This document shows positions 1-8,232 of a stretch of DNA of 64,000 bases, piece after piece. Every line of letters starts with the position of its first letter. The stretch's first letter is position 1. Below the pieces are notes generated by a model. That model was not told the origin of the DNA. It ran no database searches and was given only the letters and a program-made list of their open reading frames with translations. Made by a program: the position numbers and the translations under genes. Source of the stretch: Paenibacillus nasutitermitis (GTDB lineage: Bacteria; Bacillota; Bacilli; Paenibacillales; Paenibacillaceae); NCBI RefSeq assembly GCF_014641075.1, contig NZ_BMHP01000001.1:2038171-2102170 (forward strand), in the 5' to 3' direction.

Positions 1-4
1 TGAT

Positions 5-1243
5 GTGAGTTATGAGATTGGAACATACAGTGTTGATATTACGCCGCCGCTGACGATTCCATATTTGGCAGGCGACCCCAGGCATAGCTTCTTCACGGGA
101 ATTCACGATCCGCTCTATGCCTGCGCAGCCGTTATTTCTGACGGTTATCGCATGGTCGCGCTCGTAAGTATAGACGGTATCGGTTTCAGCAATGGGCTGT
201 TAGGCAAGGATCGCGATTTTACCGATGAACTAAAGCAGCGAATCGAGCAGGCAACGGGGATTCCCAAGGATTGTGTGATGTTGATGTCCGGGCATATCCA
301 TTCCACGCCGGATACGCTGGATTTCAGGCCTCTAAGGGAAATTCCCGCCGCGTTATCTTGGCTGGAAACGCTCAGCTCCCAGATTTGCCAGGCTGTAAGT
401 CGTGCGGCAGACCATAAATTCAAAGCGCGGCTAAAGGTCGGAAAAGGATCGGCGGAAGGGCTCATCCACAATCGGCGGGATGGGGATGAGCTGGACAGCG
501 AGGTTATCTTGTTGTTATTTGAATCCTGCGATCAGGACAGATGTATTATGCTGGTCAATTATGCCTGTCATCCCGTTATCGTTCAGGTGCAGGAGTTGGT
601 TTCGGCCGACTTTATCGGTTCGATGAGAACAGCCTTATCATCGGAAATAGCAGGTTTGGAGGGCTGCCTGTTCATTCAGGGCGCATGTGGCGAAATCAAT
701 CCAGCCGTAGGCTGTACCAAAGATTTCCGGGATGTGGAGCAGTTCGGCAGAGCTCTCGCGAATGAAGTCATGTCTATCTATCATCAAATCGCCGATTCAG
801 GATATGAAGCTCTTCCTGTACAAGTCGCTGCTTTGTCGCAGACGATACAATTGGCTTCCCGGCCGCTGCCGTCAGTGGAAGAAGCATATCAGATTAGCGA
901 AGATCCGGCTGCCAGAGAAGAGGCCTGGTGGAGAATCCGGGAAGGGAACTCGCCTTATACAGCCGAAATTCAATTCATCAGGCTGGGCAATTGCATTATT
1001 GTGGGAATACCGGGGGAGCCGATGTGCATGATGGGGCTAGCGCTCAAGGAAATGTTCAAGCCGTTGACCGCTGTACCCTCAGGTTATGCGAATGGATATC
1101 TCGGTTATCTGGCTTCCTACGAAGATTGGCGGCAAGGCGGCTACGAGGTGGAGCTTGGCCCATGGTCAAAGGTAGGTCCTGAGAGCTACGATGATATTAT
1201 GAACAAGATCAGTCAGATGAAGGTAACACTTATAACTAACTAA
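5..1243 (+). CDS. Neutral/alkaline ceramidase-fold protein
   Basis: The 412-residue product resembles the N-terminal catalytic domain of neutral/alkaline non-lysosomal ceramidases. It opens with an EIGTYSVDITPP strand, has a metal-site-like segment SGHIHSTPDT (the family has CSHTHSGP), a NYACHPV segment and the QGACGEINPA loop. Known ceramidases hydrolyse the amide bond of ceramide at a zinc site and are about 650 residues long with a C-terminal Ig-like domain; that domain is missing here and no signal peptide is visible, so a cytoplasmic hydrolase of another substrate is more likely. The GTG start overlaps a TGA at 1-3, suggesting coupling to a gene left of the window. The next gene follows within 25 bp and probably shares the transcript. 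Fold call fairly sure, substrate unknown. Confidence 0.75.
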   Translation: MSYEIGTYSVDITPPLTIPYLAGDPRHSFFTGIHDPLYACAAVISDGYRMVALVSIDGIGFSNGLLGKDRDFTDELKQRIEQATGIPKDCVMLMSGHIHSTPDTLDFRPLREIPAALSWLETLSSQICQAVSRAADHKFKARLKVGKGSAEGLIHNRRDGDELDSEVILLLFESCDQDRCIMLVNYACHPVIVQVQELVSADFIGSMRTALSSEIAGLEGCLFIQGACGEINPAVGCTKDFRDVEQFGRALANEVMSIYHQIADSGYEALPVQVAALSQTIQLASRPLPSVEEAYQISEDPAAREEAWWRIREGNSPYTAEIQFIRLGNCIIVGIPGEPMCMMGLALKEMFKPLTAVPSGYANGYLGYLASYEDWRQGGYEVELGPWSKVGPESYDDIMNKISQMKVTLITN

Positions 1244-1267
1244 ATGGGAAACGGGAAGGTGAACAAC

Positions 1268-3187
1268 ATGGGCAATAATACGATCGGTGTCATAACGAGG
1301 CATACAAGCGATTTCCAGGATATTCTGATGAAAGCTCCTGTTAATCTAGTCGTAATGAAACCGAATGAGCTCACTTTACATGATCTGGATGCGATGGACG
1401 CTATTGCGGTTATCGGAGGAACACATGAGGAACCGCTCATATTTCTTCCCAGAGACCGGGTAGTTCTCGAAAAACAGCTCAAGAATGGAAAAAGGATATT
1501 CAGCGAATTTTGCGGAAGTATTGGACACTTGTATTTTGCGCCTCCTGTAACAACGAGGTTCGACCGTTTGATCTTCTGCGGGGAAGAAGGGGACATCGAC
1601 GGGCTGCTACCAGGTGATCTTCTGGAGGAGCAGTGCAATCTGAGAATCAAGCCCCATGATATCGCCTGCTCCACAAACAGACCGATACTCCAGTATGCCA
1701 ACGTCAAGGCACACAGCCATATGGAGAATATTGAAAATCTACCTGGGAGCATTTCGGACCGGGCCTTATGGTTCGACGATCCCGAGAACCTGCTCGTATG
1801 CAATTTCCGCATGGCCGACTGGGTCAAAACCCGTTTTGCGCCGCGGGAGAAATGGAGAAGTGTCGTCGACTACATTGTCAGCTGGTTATGCGGCGTACCG
1901 GTTAAGCTGGAACGCCCGGATGAGGCATACCATTTACGTGCCAATGATTCTTCAACACCTCTGGACCAACAGGTGGCAAGCTCCGTTGCTCAATCCATCG
2001 CCTGGTTCTCGGACGCGCAGATGCTCGTCAATGAAGGCAAAGATGGCGTGAAAGAGGGATTAGGCACAGAAATTTACCCTGGCGGCAAACAACGTGAGCT
2101 TGCCTGGATCAGAGCGGACTGCACAGCGGAAACTTCGCTTGCTTTCTATATGAATTATTTGCGGACGGGAAATGACAGGGATAAGGAGATATCGGATGCC
2201 TTGATTTCCGTTTGCTTCGATTTTATGCAGTACAAAGATAATGGCCCCTTAAAAGGCATGCTGAGGTGGACCGAAGAAGCTTGGGGCGTTTGCTACCAGG
2301 ACGACGCGGCCAGGGTTCTAATTCCCCAGCTGTTGAAATGCCTGTATTCAGGCAGCAAGGAATACCTGGATGAATGTGTGGATGCGTTGCAGTTTCTGGT
2401 CCGGACAACCGGGACCGACGGAACCCGTGTCCAGAGGACTGACAATATTAATTTGACGGAAGAACATCTCAGCCTATTAGCTTCTACGCCTGGCAATTAT
2501 TTATGCGCACACTATAACGCCTTTTATCTTGGAGCTCTCCTGTTGGCTTATAAAATAACAGGAATAGAGTCTTTTAAACAGGTAGGCATCAACGGCCTGG
2601 AAACTTTAATGTCCGTCTATCCCGATACACGCAGAGAGTATAGCGAAACACAGGAAGTTTGCCGGCTTATTATGCCATTGTCCTGGTTGTACTGGATTAG
2701 CGGTGATGACAGGCATAAGGAATGGCTTTACAAGGTAACGGCGGATCTACAGCGATTCAGGCACGAATCGGGTGGTTATCTGGAATGGGATACCGGCTAC
2801 AGTTCAGACAGAAATGAATCCAATGAAGGGGAAGAAAGCACCTTATTGACCAGGAATGGGGATCCGGTTGTTGATTTGCTGTATTCGCTTAATTGGCTTC
2901 CAATGGGATTCGCTCAAGCCTACTTCGTGACCAAGGATCCTTATTTCAAGGAGCTGTGGGAGGGAATTGCCGCGTTCTTCCATGCCACGCAGATTCAAAG
3001 CAGCAACAAACAGATACATGGCGCTTGGGCAAGAGCTCTGGATGTGGAACTCATGGAAGTCTACGGTCTGGCTGCCGATGTAGGCTGGGGGCCATGGGCT
3101 ATCGAATCAGGCTGGACCGTGGCGGAAATTTCGGCAGGATTGAGCATGGGACTGCTGGAGAAGGATTTAACGAAGCACTACGGATGA
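1268..3187 (+). CDS. Uncharacterised protein: GATase-like N-terminus, putative alpha-toroid C-terminus
   Basis: I do not recognise this 639-residue protein as a named family. The start is the ATG at 1268, preceded by GGGAAGGTG at suitable spacing; an in-frame ATG at 1244 lacks a ribosome binding site. Residues about 1-210 look like an alpha/beta glutamine-amidotransferase or ThuA-like domain (strand NLVVMKPNEL, AIAVIGGTHEEP, then FSEFCGSIGHLYFAPP with a possible nucleophile-type Cys). Residues about 220-639 are helical and rich in Trp/Tyr with recurring hairpins (ETSLAFYMNYLRTGN, GALLLAYKITG, WLYWISGDDRHKEWL), as in (alpha/alpha)6 toroid glycosidases and lyases. There is no signal peptide. 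It sits 25 bp behind the ceramidase-fold gene, so the two likely act together inside the cell on an imported substrate. That role is inference. Confidence 0.6.
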   Translation: MGNNTIGVITRHTSDFQDILMKAPVNLVVMKPNELTLHDLDAMDAIAVIGGTHEEPLIFLPRDRVVLEKQLKNGKRIFSEFCGSIGHLYFAPPVTTRFDRLIFCGEEGDIDGLLPGDLLEEQCNLRIKPHDIACSTNRPILQYANVKAHSHMENIENLPGSISDRALWFDDPENLLVCNFRMADWVKTRFAPREKWRSVVDYIVSWLCGVPVKLERPDEAYHLRANDSSTPLDQQVASSVAQSIAWFSDAQMLVNEGKDGVKEGLGTEIYPGGKQRELAWIRADCTAETSLAFYMNYLRTGNDRDKEISDALISVCFDFMQYKDNGPLKGMLRWTEEAWGVCYQDDAARVLIPQLLKCLYSGSKEYLDECVDALQFLVRTTGTDGTRVQRTDNINLTEEHLSLLASTPGNYLCAHYNAFYLGALLLAYKITGIESFKQVGINGLETLMSVYPDTRREYSETQEVCRLIMPLSWLYWISGDDRHKEWLYKVTADLQRFRHESGGYLEWDTGYSSDRNESNEGEESTLLTRNGDPVVDLLYSLNWLPMGFAQAYFVTKDPYFKELWEGIAAFFHATQIQSSNKQIHGAWARALDVELMEVYGLAADVGWGPWAIESGWTVAEISAGLSMGLLEKDLTKHYG

Positions 3188-3194
3188 TGACTGT

Positions 3195-3480
3195 GGAGTA
3201 GGCGTTCCCGTAGCAGTCGCCAATGATATACATGCCCTCGCTCCGGGTGAAGAAGGCCGTATCGGGAAGGGCAACTACCGCCGAAGAATTCGACGGTAGT
3301 TGCCGCTTGCCATATCTCCCATCCGCTTATTGGAGGCTATCAGCCGGCTGTGGAGCTCACAGTACGGTATACGGAATATGTAGCCGCAGGGCTAACGAAT
3401 GTAATGCATAGCTTGAATCCGAGAAAAATCATGATGGCGAACGAGCGGGAGTCGTCGGCGCGTCGTGGCTGGTATGGTAA
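3195..3480 (+). pseudogene. Decayed ROK-family (NagC/XylR or sugar kinase) gene
   Basis: Two fragments in different frames recall ROK proteins. In one frame from 3195 to the TAG at 3297, the peptide GVPVAVANDIHALAPGEEGR matches the ROK segment usually seen as PVFVENDANAAALGE. In a second frame around 3326-3420, YTEYVAAGLTNVMHSLNPRK matches the ROK stretch typified by GIANLVNLLNPE, which normally precedes IVIGG. The order is right and the spacing is shortened, so this is a frameshifted, deleted remnant rather than a working gene. It may be the former local repressor or kinase of this sugar locus. The identification is by eye and moderate. Confidence 0.45.
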
Positions 3481-3535
3481 AAGATCACTTAAACGGAAGG
3501 ACACAGGTACGTTATCATTTAAAATTCGAAAATGA

Positions 3536-3549
3536 TGTAAGCGCTTACA
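3536..3549. promoter_or_regulatory. Perfect cre-type palindrome
   Basis: TGTAAGCGCTTACA is a perfect 14-bp palindrome matching the CcpA catabolite-responsive element and related LacI-family operators. It lies about 120 bp before the DUF4091 gene start at 3668. Depending on the unseen promoter it could repress that gene or act as a roadblock. CcpA binding is inferred; a local LacI-family regulator would bind a similar site. Confidence 0.7.
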
Positions 3550-3667
3550 GGAAAGGGAGGTGGTAACAGGGCCTGCAGAACTTGGAAACTAGCCGACAAG
3601 AATAGGCCATCAACATGTATCCAACCAAGATTTTTATCTTATCAAAAATGGTGGAGGGAGATTTTTA

Positions 3668-6600
3668 ATGTCAAGGATTAAAGTTGTGTTTCGCAGAGTG
3701 GCCATAACCGCGATTGTGGCGTGCTCGCTTATTCTCGGGGGACTATCCGTCTACGCCGCCGCAGATGTTTGGACAGAGTCTTCTTACATCAACGTATTTA
3801 ACGATGCGGTTAAACCTCAGGGAGCGACCAGTTCCATTCAACTCGTCGCCGCCAAGAATGAGTTTGAAGCCGCGCAAATTGTTGTGAGAAGCGCATCTGC
3901 CTATACGATTAACGGTGTTACTTTCACTAATCTGACAAGCGGCGGCAATACAATTGCCTCGAGCAATCTCAAGTACCAATTTATACAATGCGCGACGCTT
4001 ACCCAGAATTCATTTTTTTATTATGTGACTCGACCAGCACCTGGATGTTTTCCGGATGACTTTACGAATGCGGCCTCACTTTCTGTCGGCGCCAATACGA
4101 CTCAGCCGATATGGGTTAGGGTGAAAGTGCCTGCAACTGCAGCGGCAGGGATCTATACCGGGACGGCTACGGTCAATACCTCTGTAGGGACCTTCCCCGT
4201 AAGCGTTACCGTTGAGGTACAGAATGTAACAATGCCTGAAGCTCAGAACGGTGTGTTCAATAATGCAATGTGGATGCAATTTTTTGGGCCTATTTCCTGG
4301 GATACGGTCAATGGCGATGATATTAAGATGACCTACGGTTGGGATAGGTCTACACCCGAGTGGTGGACCCTTATGAGCAGCTTCGCTCAATTCATGAAGG
4401 ACTACCGGAACAACAGCCTTCCGGTAAATATGCATCATTTGCTTCTTGATGGGGGAACCACCCTCAACGCTAACGGAACATACACGTTCAACTGGAGCAA
4501 ATTCGATGAGGTGATTCAATATTTCATTACCAATGGTGCAGTCAAAAGATTAGAAGGACTATTTATGGTTCAAAACAATGGAAGTGCAAAGTCGCAGGCA
4601 CAAATCATCGACCGGAATGCCAGCGGCGCTTCATTCAGAAATTTCGTCGACTGGGATTCTCCCAAGGCGACGGCTTGGATTGATGCCTATATTCCCGCGT
4701 TGAAATCACATCTGGATTCCAAAGGCTGGACGGACATGTGGTGGATGCATGTGGAAGATGAGATTGGTACGCAAGGCCAAGTAGATGCCTATAAATCTAT
4801 TGTCAACCGGATGAGACAGTACTGGCCGGGAATCAAGGTCGGTGACGCTATGCTGAGCCAATGGGCAGTGGGACAAATCCAAAATCATGCGGATCTGTTT
4901 ATCCCATATACTTTACTGCATGAACAGAACAAATCGTTTTACAGCAATTTGCAGGCCAACGGCAAAGAGCTTTGGTATTATAACAGCGGCGGACCCTTCG
5001 GCAATTTTACAAACAGGGCGATCGACCAGCCGGTATGGAGCCAGCGTACTAATATCTGGAATGCTTTTAAGACAGGGGTTACAGGCTATCTCCATTGGGG
5101 CTATAATCACTGGGATTATCCGGCCGTGGTTTCCAAGGGAGACGGGTTTATCGTCTATCCGGATGTTCCCGGCAACAAGCTTCGCGCCAGCATGCGGCTG
5201 GAAGCGCTTCGTGATGGCATCGAGGACTACGAGCTGCTGAATATTGTGAAACAGTCCAATCCGGATATTGCCCAAGGAATAGCGGACAGCCTCGTCACTT
5301 CGGCGGAGAGATATTCAAGGGATACGGATTACATGAGCCGTATGCATGCTATTCTTGTCAGGATGGCGGCAGGGACAGGGTTCAGCACTGATCTGGCTGC
5401 AGGGAAGACGGCCGCCGCATCCTCGCAAGCTGCAGGAGGCGAGGCAGCCAAGGCAGTGGACAGCAATTCGACGACCTCGTGGCAGTCTTCTGCTGCTGGA
5501 ACACAGTGGATTTCGGTGGACCTGGGCGCTCAGAGCCAGGTTGACGCCGTTAGGCTCAAATGGGGAACCAACTATGCAAGCAGCTACAAAGTCCAAGTTT
5601 CCTACAACGGAACAAGCTGGGCCGACGCCGCTGCTGTAACGAGCGGCAACGGAGGGGATGATTTTGTAGGCATTAATGCCAAAGCCAGATATGTGCGTAT
5701 AAACGCTTCAGCCGGTAATGGCAGCGCTTATGTATTATCCAATCTCGAAGTGGGAGGAAACGCTCTGCCCAGACCTAATCTTGCTGGAGGCAAGACTTAC
5801 ACCTTGTCTTCGCCTCCAGATCCGGCCTACCCCGATGTCAACTACAAATCAACCGACGGAGTTGTCGGATCAAGGTTTGACGATAGCAAGACATGGGCAA
5901 TCCGTTTGCAGAGTGGAACGACTCACTATCAAAGCGTCACAGTCGATCTGGGATCCATCCAGACAGTGGATCAAATCAAGTCCAGAGCCTATGAAGTCTA
6001 TGAATGGGACTACCGGCCAGAATATGTAGATTTCTTTACTAGCACGGACGGGGTTAACTTCATTCATAGAGGCGTGCTGTTTAAACCGAATGCAGAGAGC
6101 GGAGCGGTATATAATTTTACATTCGCTCCTGTATCCGCAAGATATATCAAAACAAGCTCTTTTAAGACCTATGGATCGCTATCGGATTATATATTTATTG
6201 ATGAACTCGAAGTTTACGGGCCGTCAACTCCGCAATCGCAAAATTGGGTTTACTGCGCTAGCGAAGGAAGCACATGCAGCTTCAGCGGCACCAAGGCCGT
6301 CCGTTATGGAACGAATGGAAAGTATAACGTCGGTCTTTTTACAGGCTCGACTGTCTGCAATAATGCTATAGTAGGCGATCCTGCCTACGGAAGCCCTAAG
6401 TCCTGTGAATACGATGCGATTAGCGGTCCAAACAATTCATTAACGGGCTTCTCCAGCAGCCAGGGCACTAATAATTGGTCCTACAAATATACGAATGATC
6501 TTAACACGTACACCAATTTGTCCTGGAGCGCGGCAAATAATCGATGGGAAGGTCTAGGATCCGCTCTTGTCGGCGGTGCTTGGCAGCATCCCGATGTTAC

Positions 6601-6892
6601 GACCAAATCAGCACGCGTTTGGACCGCTCCGGCTGCGGCTACCAAAAATGTGTATGGGTCTATCAAAAAACAAACGGCCAACGGAAACGGGGTAAATGCC
6701 AAGATCATGAAGGGCACAACACAGGTGTGGCCTTCCGGAAACGGGTACCAGTTTGTAGCAGCCTCAGATACGACGGGCGTCTCCTTTAACTTCAATGTGA
6801 ATGTAGCTGCCGGAGATAATCTCTATTTTGTTCTGGACAGCAACGGTGATATCACATATGATACGGTATCGTGGGATATTACAGTGAATTAG
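3668..6892 (+). CDS. Secreted DUF4091 protein with discoidin modules
   Basis: This 1074-residue exported protein has a signal peptide (Arg/Lys-rich start, hydrophobic core, probable cleavage after VYAAA near residue 34). A beta-sandwich-like segment and a barrel-like region follow, ending near residue 525 in the DUF4091 signature RASMRLEALRDGIEDYELL. DUF4091 is related to GH123-type beta-N-acetylgalactosaminidases, so a glycoside hydrolase role is likely. Then come a discoidin (F5/8C, CBM32-like) module at about 575-697, a second discoidin-like module at about 700-855, a Cys-containing module (CASEGSTCSFSGTKAVRYG, about 859-920) often attached to bacterial glycan enzymes, and a C-terminal beta domain to the end. 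The start has GGAGGGAG upstream. It stands alone between a cre-like site and a terminator. Substrate unknown. Confidence 0.8.
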   Translation: MSRIKVVFRRVAITAIVACSLILGGLSVYAAADVWTESSYINVFNDAVKPQGATSSIQLVAAKNEFEAAQIVVRSASAYTINGVTFTNLTSGGNTIASSNLKYQFIQCATLTQNSFFYYVTRPAPGCFPDDFTNAASLSVGANTTQPIWVRVKVPATAAAGIYTGTATVNTSVGTFPVSVTVEVQNVTMPEAQNGVFNNAMWMQFFGPISWDTVNGDDIKMTYGWDRSTPEWWTLMSSFAQFMKDYRNNSLPVNMHHLLLDGGTTLNANGTYTFNWSKFDEVIQYFITNGAVKRLEGLFMVQNNGSAKSQAQIIDRNASGASFRNFVDWDSPKATAWIDAYIPALKSHLDSKGWTDMWWMHVEDEIGTQGQVDAYKSIVNRMRQYWPGIKVGDAMLSQWAVGQIQNHADLFIPYTLLHEQNKSFYSNLQANGKELWYYNSGGPFGNFTNRAIDQPVWSQRTNIWNAFKTGVTGYLHWGYNHWDYPAVVSKGDGFIVYPDVPGNKLRASMRLEALRDGIEDYELLNIVKQSNPDIAQGIADSLVTSAERYSRDTDYMSRMHAILVRMAAGTGFSTDLAAGKTAAASSQAAGGEAAKAVDSNSTTSWQSSAAGTQWISVDLGAQSQVDAVRLKWGTNYASSYKVQVSYNGTSWADAAAVTSGNGGDDFVGINAKARYVRINASAGNGSAYVLSNLEVGGNALPRPNLAGGKTYTLSSPPDPAYPDVNYKSTDGVVGSRFDDSKTWAIRLQSGTTHYQSVTVDLGSIQTVDQIKSRAYEVYEWDYRPEYVDFFTSTDGVNFIHRGVLFKPNAESGAVYNFTFAPVSARYIKTSSFKTYGSLSDYIFIDELEVYGPSTPQSQNWVYCASEGSTCSFSGTKAVRYGTNGKYNVGLFTGSTVCNNAIVGDPAYGSPKSCEYDAISGPNNSLTGFSSSQGTNNWSYKYTNDLNTYTNLSWSAANNRWEGLGSALVGGAWQHPDVTTKSARVWTAPAAATKNVYGSIKKQTANGNGVNAKIMKGTTQVWPSGNGYQFVAASDTTGVSFNFNVNVAAGDNLYFVLDSNGDITYDTVSWDITVN

Positions 6893-6953
6893 TGTAGAGT
6901 CCAAAAAGTCAAGAAACAGGAATTTTCAATCTGATTCTCTTAAACGATCCTCT

Positions 6954-6998
6954 CAAAGAGCCCTTGGAACCGAATTTGGATTCCAGGGCTCTTTGCTT
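6954..6998 (+). terminator. Terminator after the DUF4091 gene
   Basis: Arms CAAAGAGCCCTTGGAA and TTCCAGGGCTCTTTG flank a short loop, 60 bp downstream of the stop codon. The T tract is short and broken, so it may be only moderately efficient. Confidence 0.7.
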
Positions 6999-7011
6999 GT
7001 ATTGATATCTA

Positions 7012-7206
7012 TCAGGAGTCGATATCGGATGCCCTGAAAAACTGGCATGCCGAATCGGCATTCTTAAAGATCGGTGATGGCGAGAAACTGGCGTTGCCTT
7101 TCATTTTAATACTTATTATAGTAGAGTTGTTGCCATCAATAACTTGAAAATAATCATCCTGACCCGATTGTTTTGTTGAATCTCTCATCAAGATTGCCAG
7201 TTGCAT
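7012..7206 (-). CDS. Possible small ORF or gene fragment
   Basis: This 64-codon minus-strand frame fills the gap between the DUF4091 terminator and the nucleotidyltransferase gene. Its composition is protein-like (YFQVIDGNNSTIISIKMKG, FKNADSACQFF), but I cannot name a family, and no clear ribosome binding site or promoter is visible. It could be the tail or remnant of a longer gene. Treat as tentative. Confidence 0.25.
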   Translation of the reverse strand: MQLAILMRDSTKQSGQDDYFQVIDGNNSTIISIKMKGNASFSPSPIFKNADSACQFFRASDIDS

Positions 7207-7263
7207 AGATGGAAGTAAGAGGATAATAATGTATTATTGGGAATCAAGAACAAAAGGAGGAGA

Positions 7264-8232
7264 GTGGAACCACTGAAAACAAGCGAAGAAACGACTGCAT
7301 TATTTCGTGAAGCGCTGCATCAGTTCGTAGAAAAGATCCAACGGGATGAGCAGGTTATTGCCGCCGTACTTGTGGGGAGCTTGTCTTATGACCAGGTGTG
7401 GGAGAAGTCGGATATCGATCTCAAGCTGATCGTGCAGGATCAGAAGCTGGCAATTAGTTTCACCTGTTTCGTCGAGCAGGAAGTGCCTATTAATACGACC
7501 ATCCAGACACGCAATGAATTCAAACGCTGGGTCGAACGTTCTGTAAGCGGTTCCTTCGGCCATTCGATGCTTTCTCGCAGTACGCTGTTGTTTACTAAGG
7601 ATGATTCCATCACGGAATACTTCGAGCAGATCCGATATGTTGGTGAACGCGACCGACAGCTCCAACTGATGCTGCTTGGGGGTTATGCACTTGGAACACT
7701 TGCCAAGGCTGAGAAGTGGTTGTACGTTAAGAAGGATCCCGCCTATAGCACATTTTGGATCATCAAGATGATTGATACACTTTCGCAAATCGAGGTGCTG
7801 ATACATGGCGATATCCCGATGAGAGAGTCTGTCCAGCAGGCAATGGTCTTTAATCCCGCTTTCTTTGATGCAATCTATACGGATCTGATATGGGGACAAG
7901 GATCCGAGACCAAAGTGTATGAAACAATTGAACGGATTCAAGCCTATTTGAATGAACGTGCTGAACGATTGTTCCAGCCGGTGCTGGACTATCTGAAGCA
8001 AGAGGAGGACGTTCGCTCGGTGACGGAAATCGCCTTAAAGTTCGGCAAGATCATTCATCTCGATCCTGGAAGTACAACATCCATATGCGATTGGCTGGTC
8101 GATCGGGGATTATTGGTCAAGCTGGATACGCAGACGAAAGCAACACCCAAGAGCAAAGTGATATTATCGGAGCCTGCCTATTTGTTCGGAAGCGAAGAAG
8201 AGACGATATGGAAGTCAGGTGGTGCATGGTGA
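7264..8232 (+). CDS. Nucleotidyltransferase-fold protein
   Basis: The 322-residue product has the nucleotidyltransferase signature AVLVGSLSYDQVWEKSDIDL, that is G-S followed by D-x-D, used for metal and NTP binding. Residues about 1-110 form this domain; a helical region follows, and residues about 240-320 look like a small winged-helix-like tail. This layout is seen in antibiotic nucleotidyltransferases and in uncharacterised enzymes, so the acceptor cannot be named. The chosen GTG at 7264 lies just after AAAGGAGG; spacing is tight, and a TTG at 7237 is an alternative. The stop overlaps the start of the UvrA-like gene, so the two are probably translationally coupled. Confidence 0.75.
   Translation: MEPLKTSEETTALFREALHQFVEKIQRDEQVIAAVLVGSLSYDQVWEKSDIDLKLIVQDQKLAISFTCFVEQEVPINTTIQTRNEFKRWVERSVSGSFGHSMLSRSTLLFTKDDSITEYFEQIRYVGERDRQLQLMLLGGYALGTLAKAEKWLYVKKDPAYSTFWIIKMIDTLSQIEVLIHGDIPMRESVQQAMVFNPAFFDAIYTDLIWGQGSETKVYETIERIQAYLNERAERLFQPVLDYLKQEEDVRSVTEIALKFGKIIHLDPGSTTSICDWLVDRGLLVKLDTQTKATPKSKVILSEPAYLFGSEEETIWKSGGAW

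Noticed and set aside
1240-1827. 195-codon open frame on the minus strand
   Set aside because: Antisense to the start of the GATase-toroid gene and without a start signal or recognisable domain.
7300-8001. 233-codon open frame on the minus strand
   Set aside because: Fully antisense to the nucleotidyltransferase gene with its GS/DxD motif; no ribosome binding site or family pattern.
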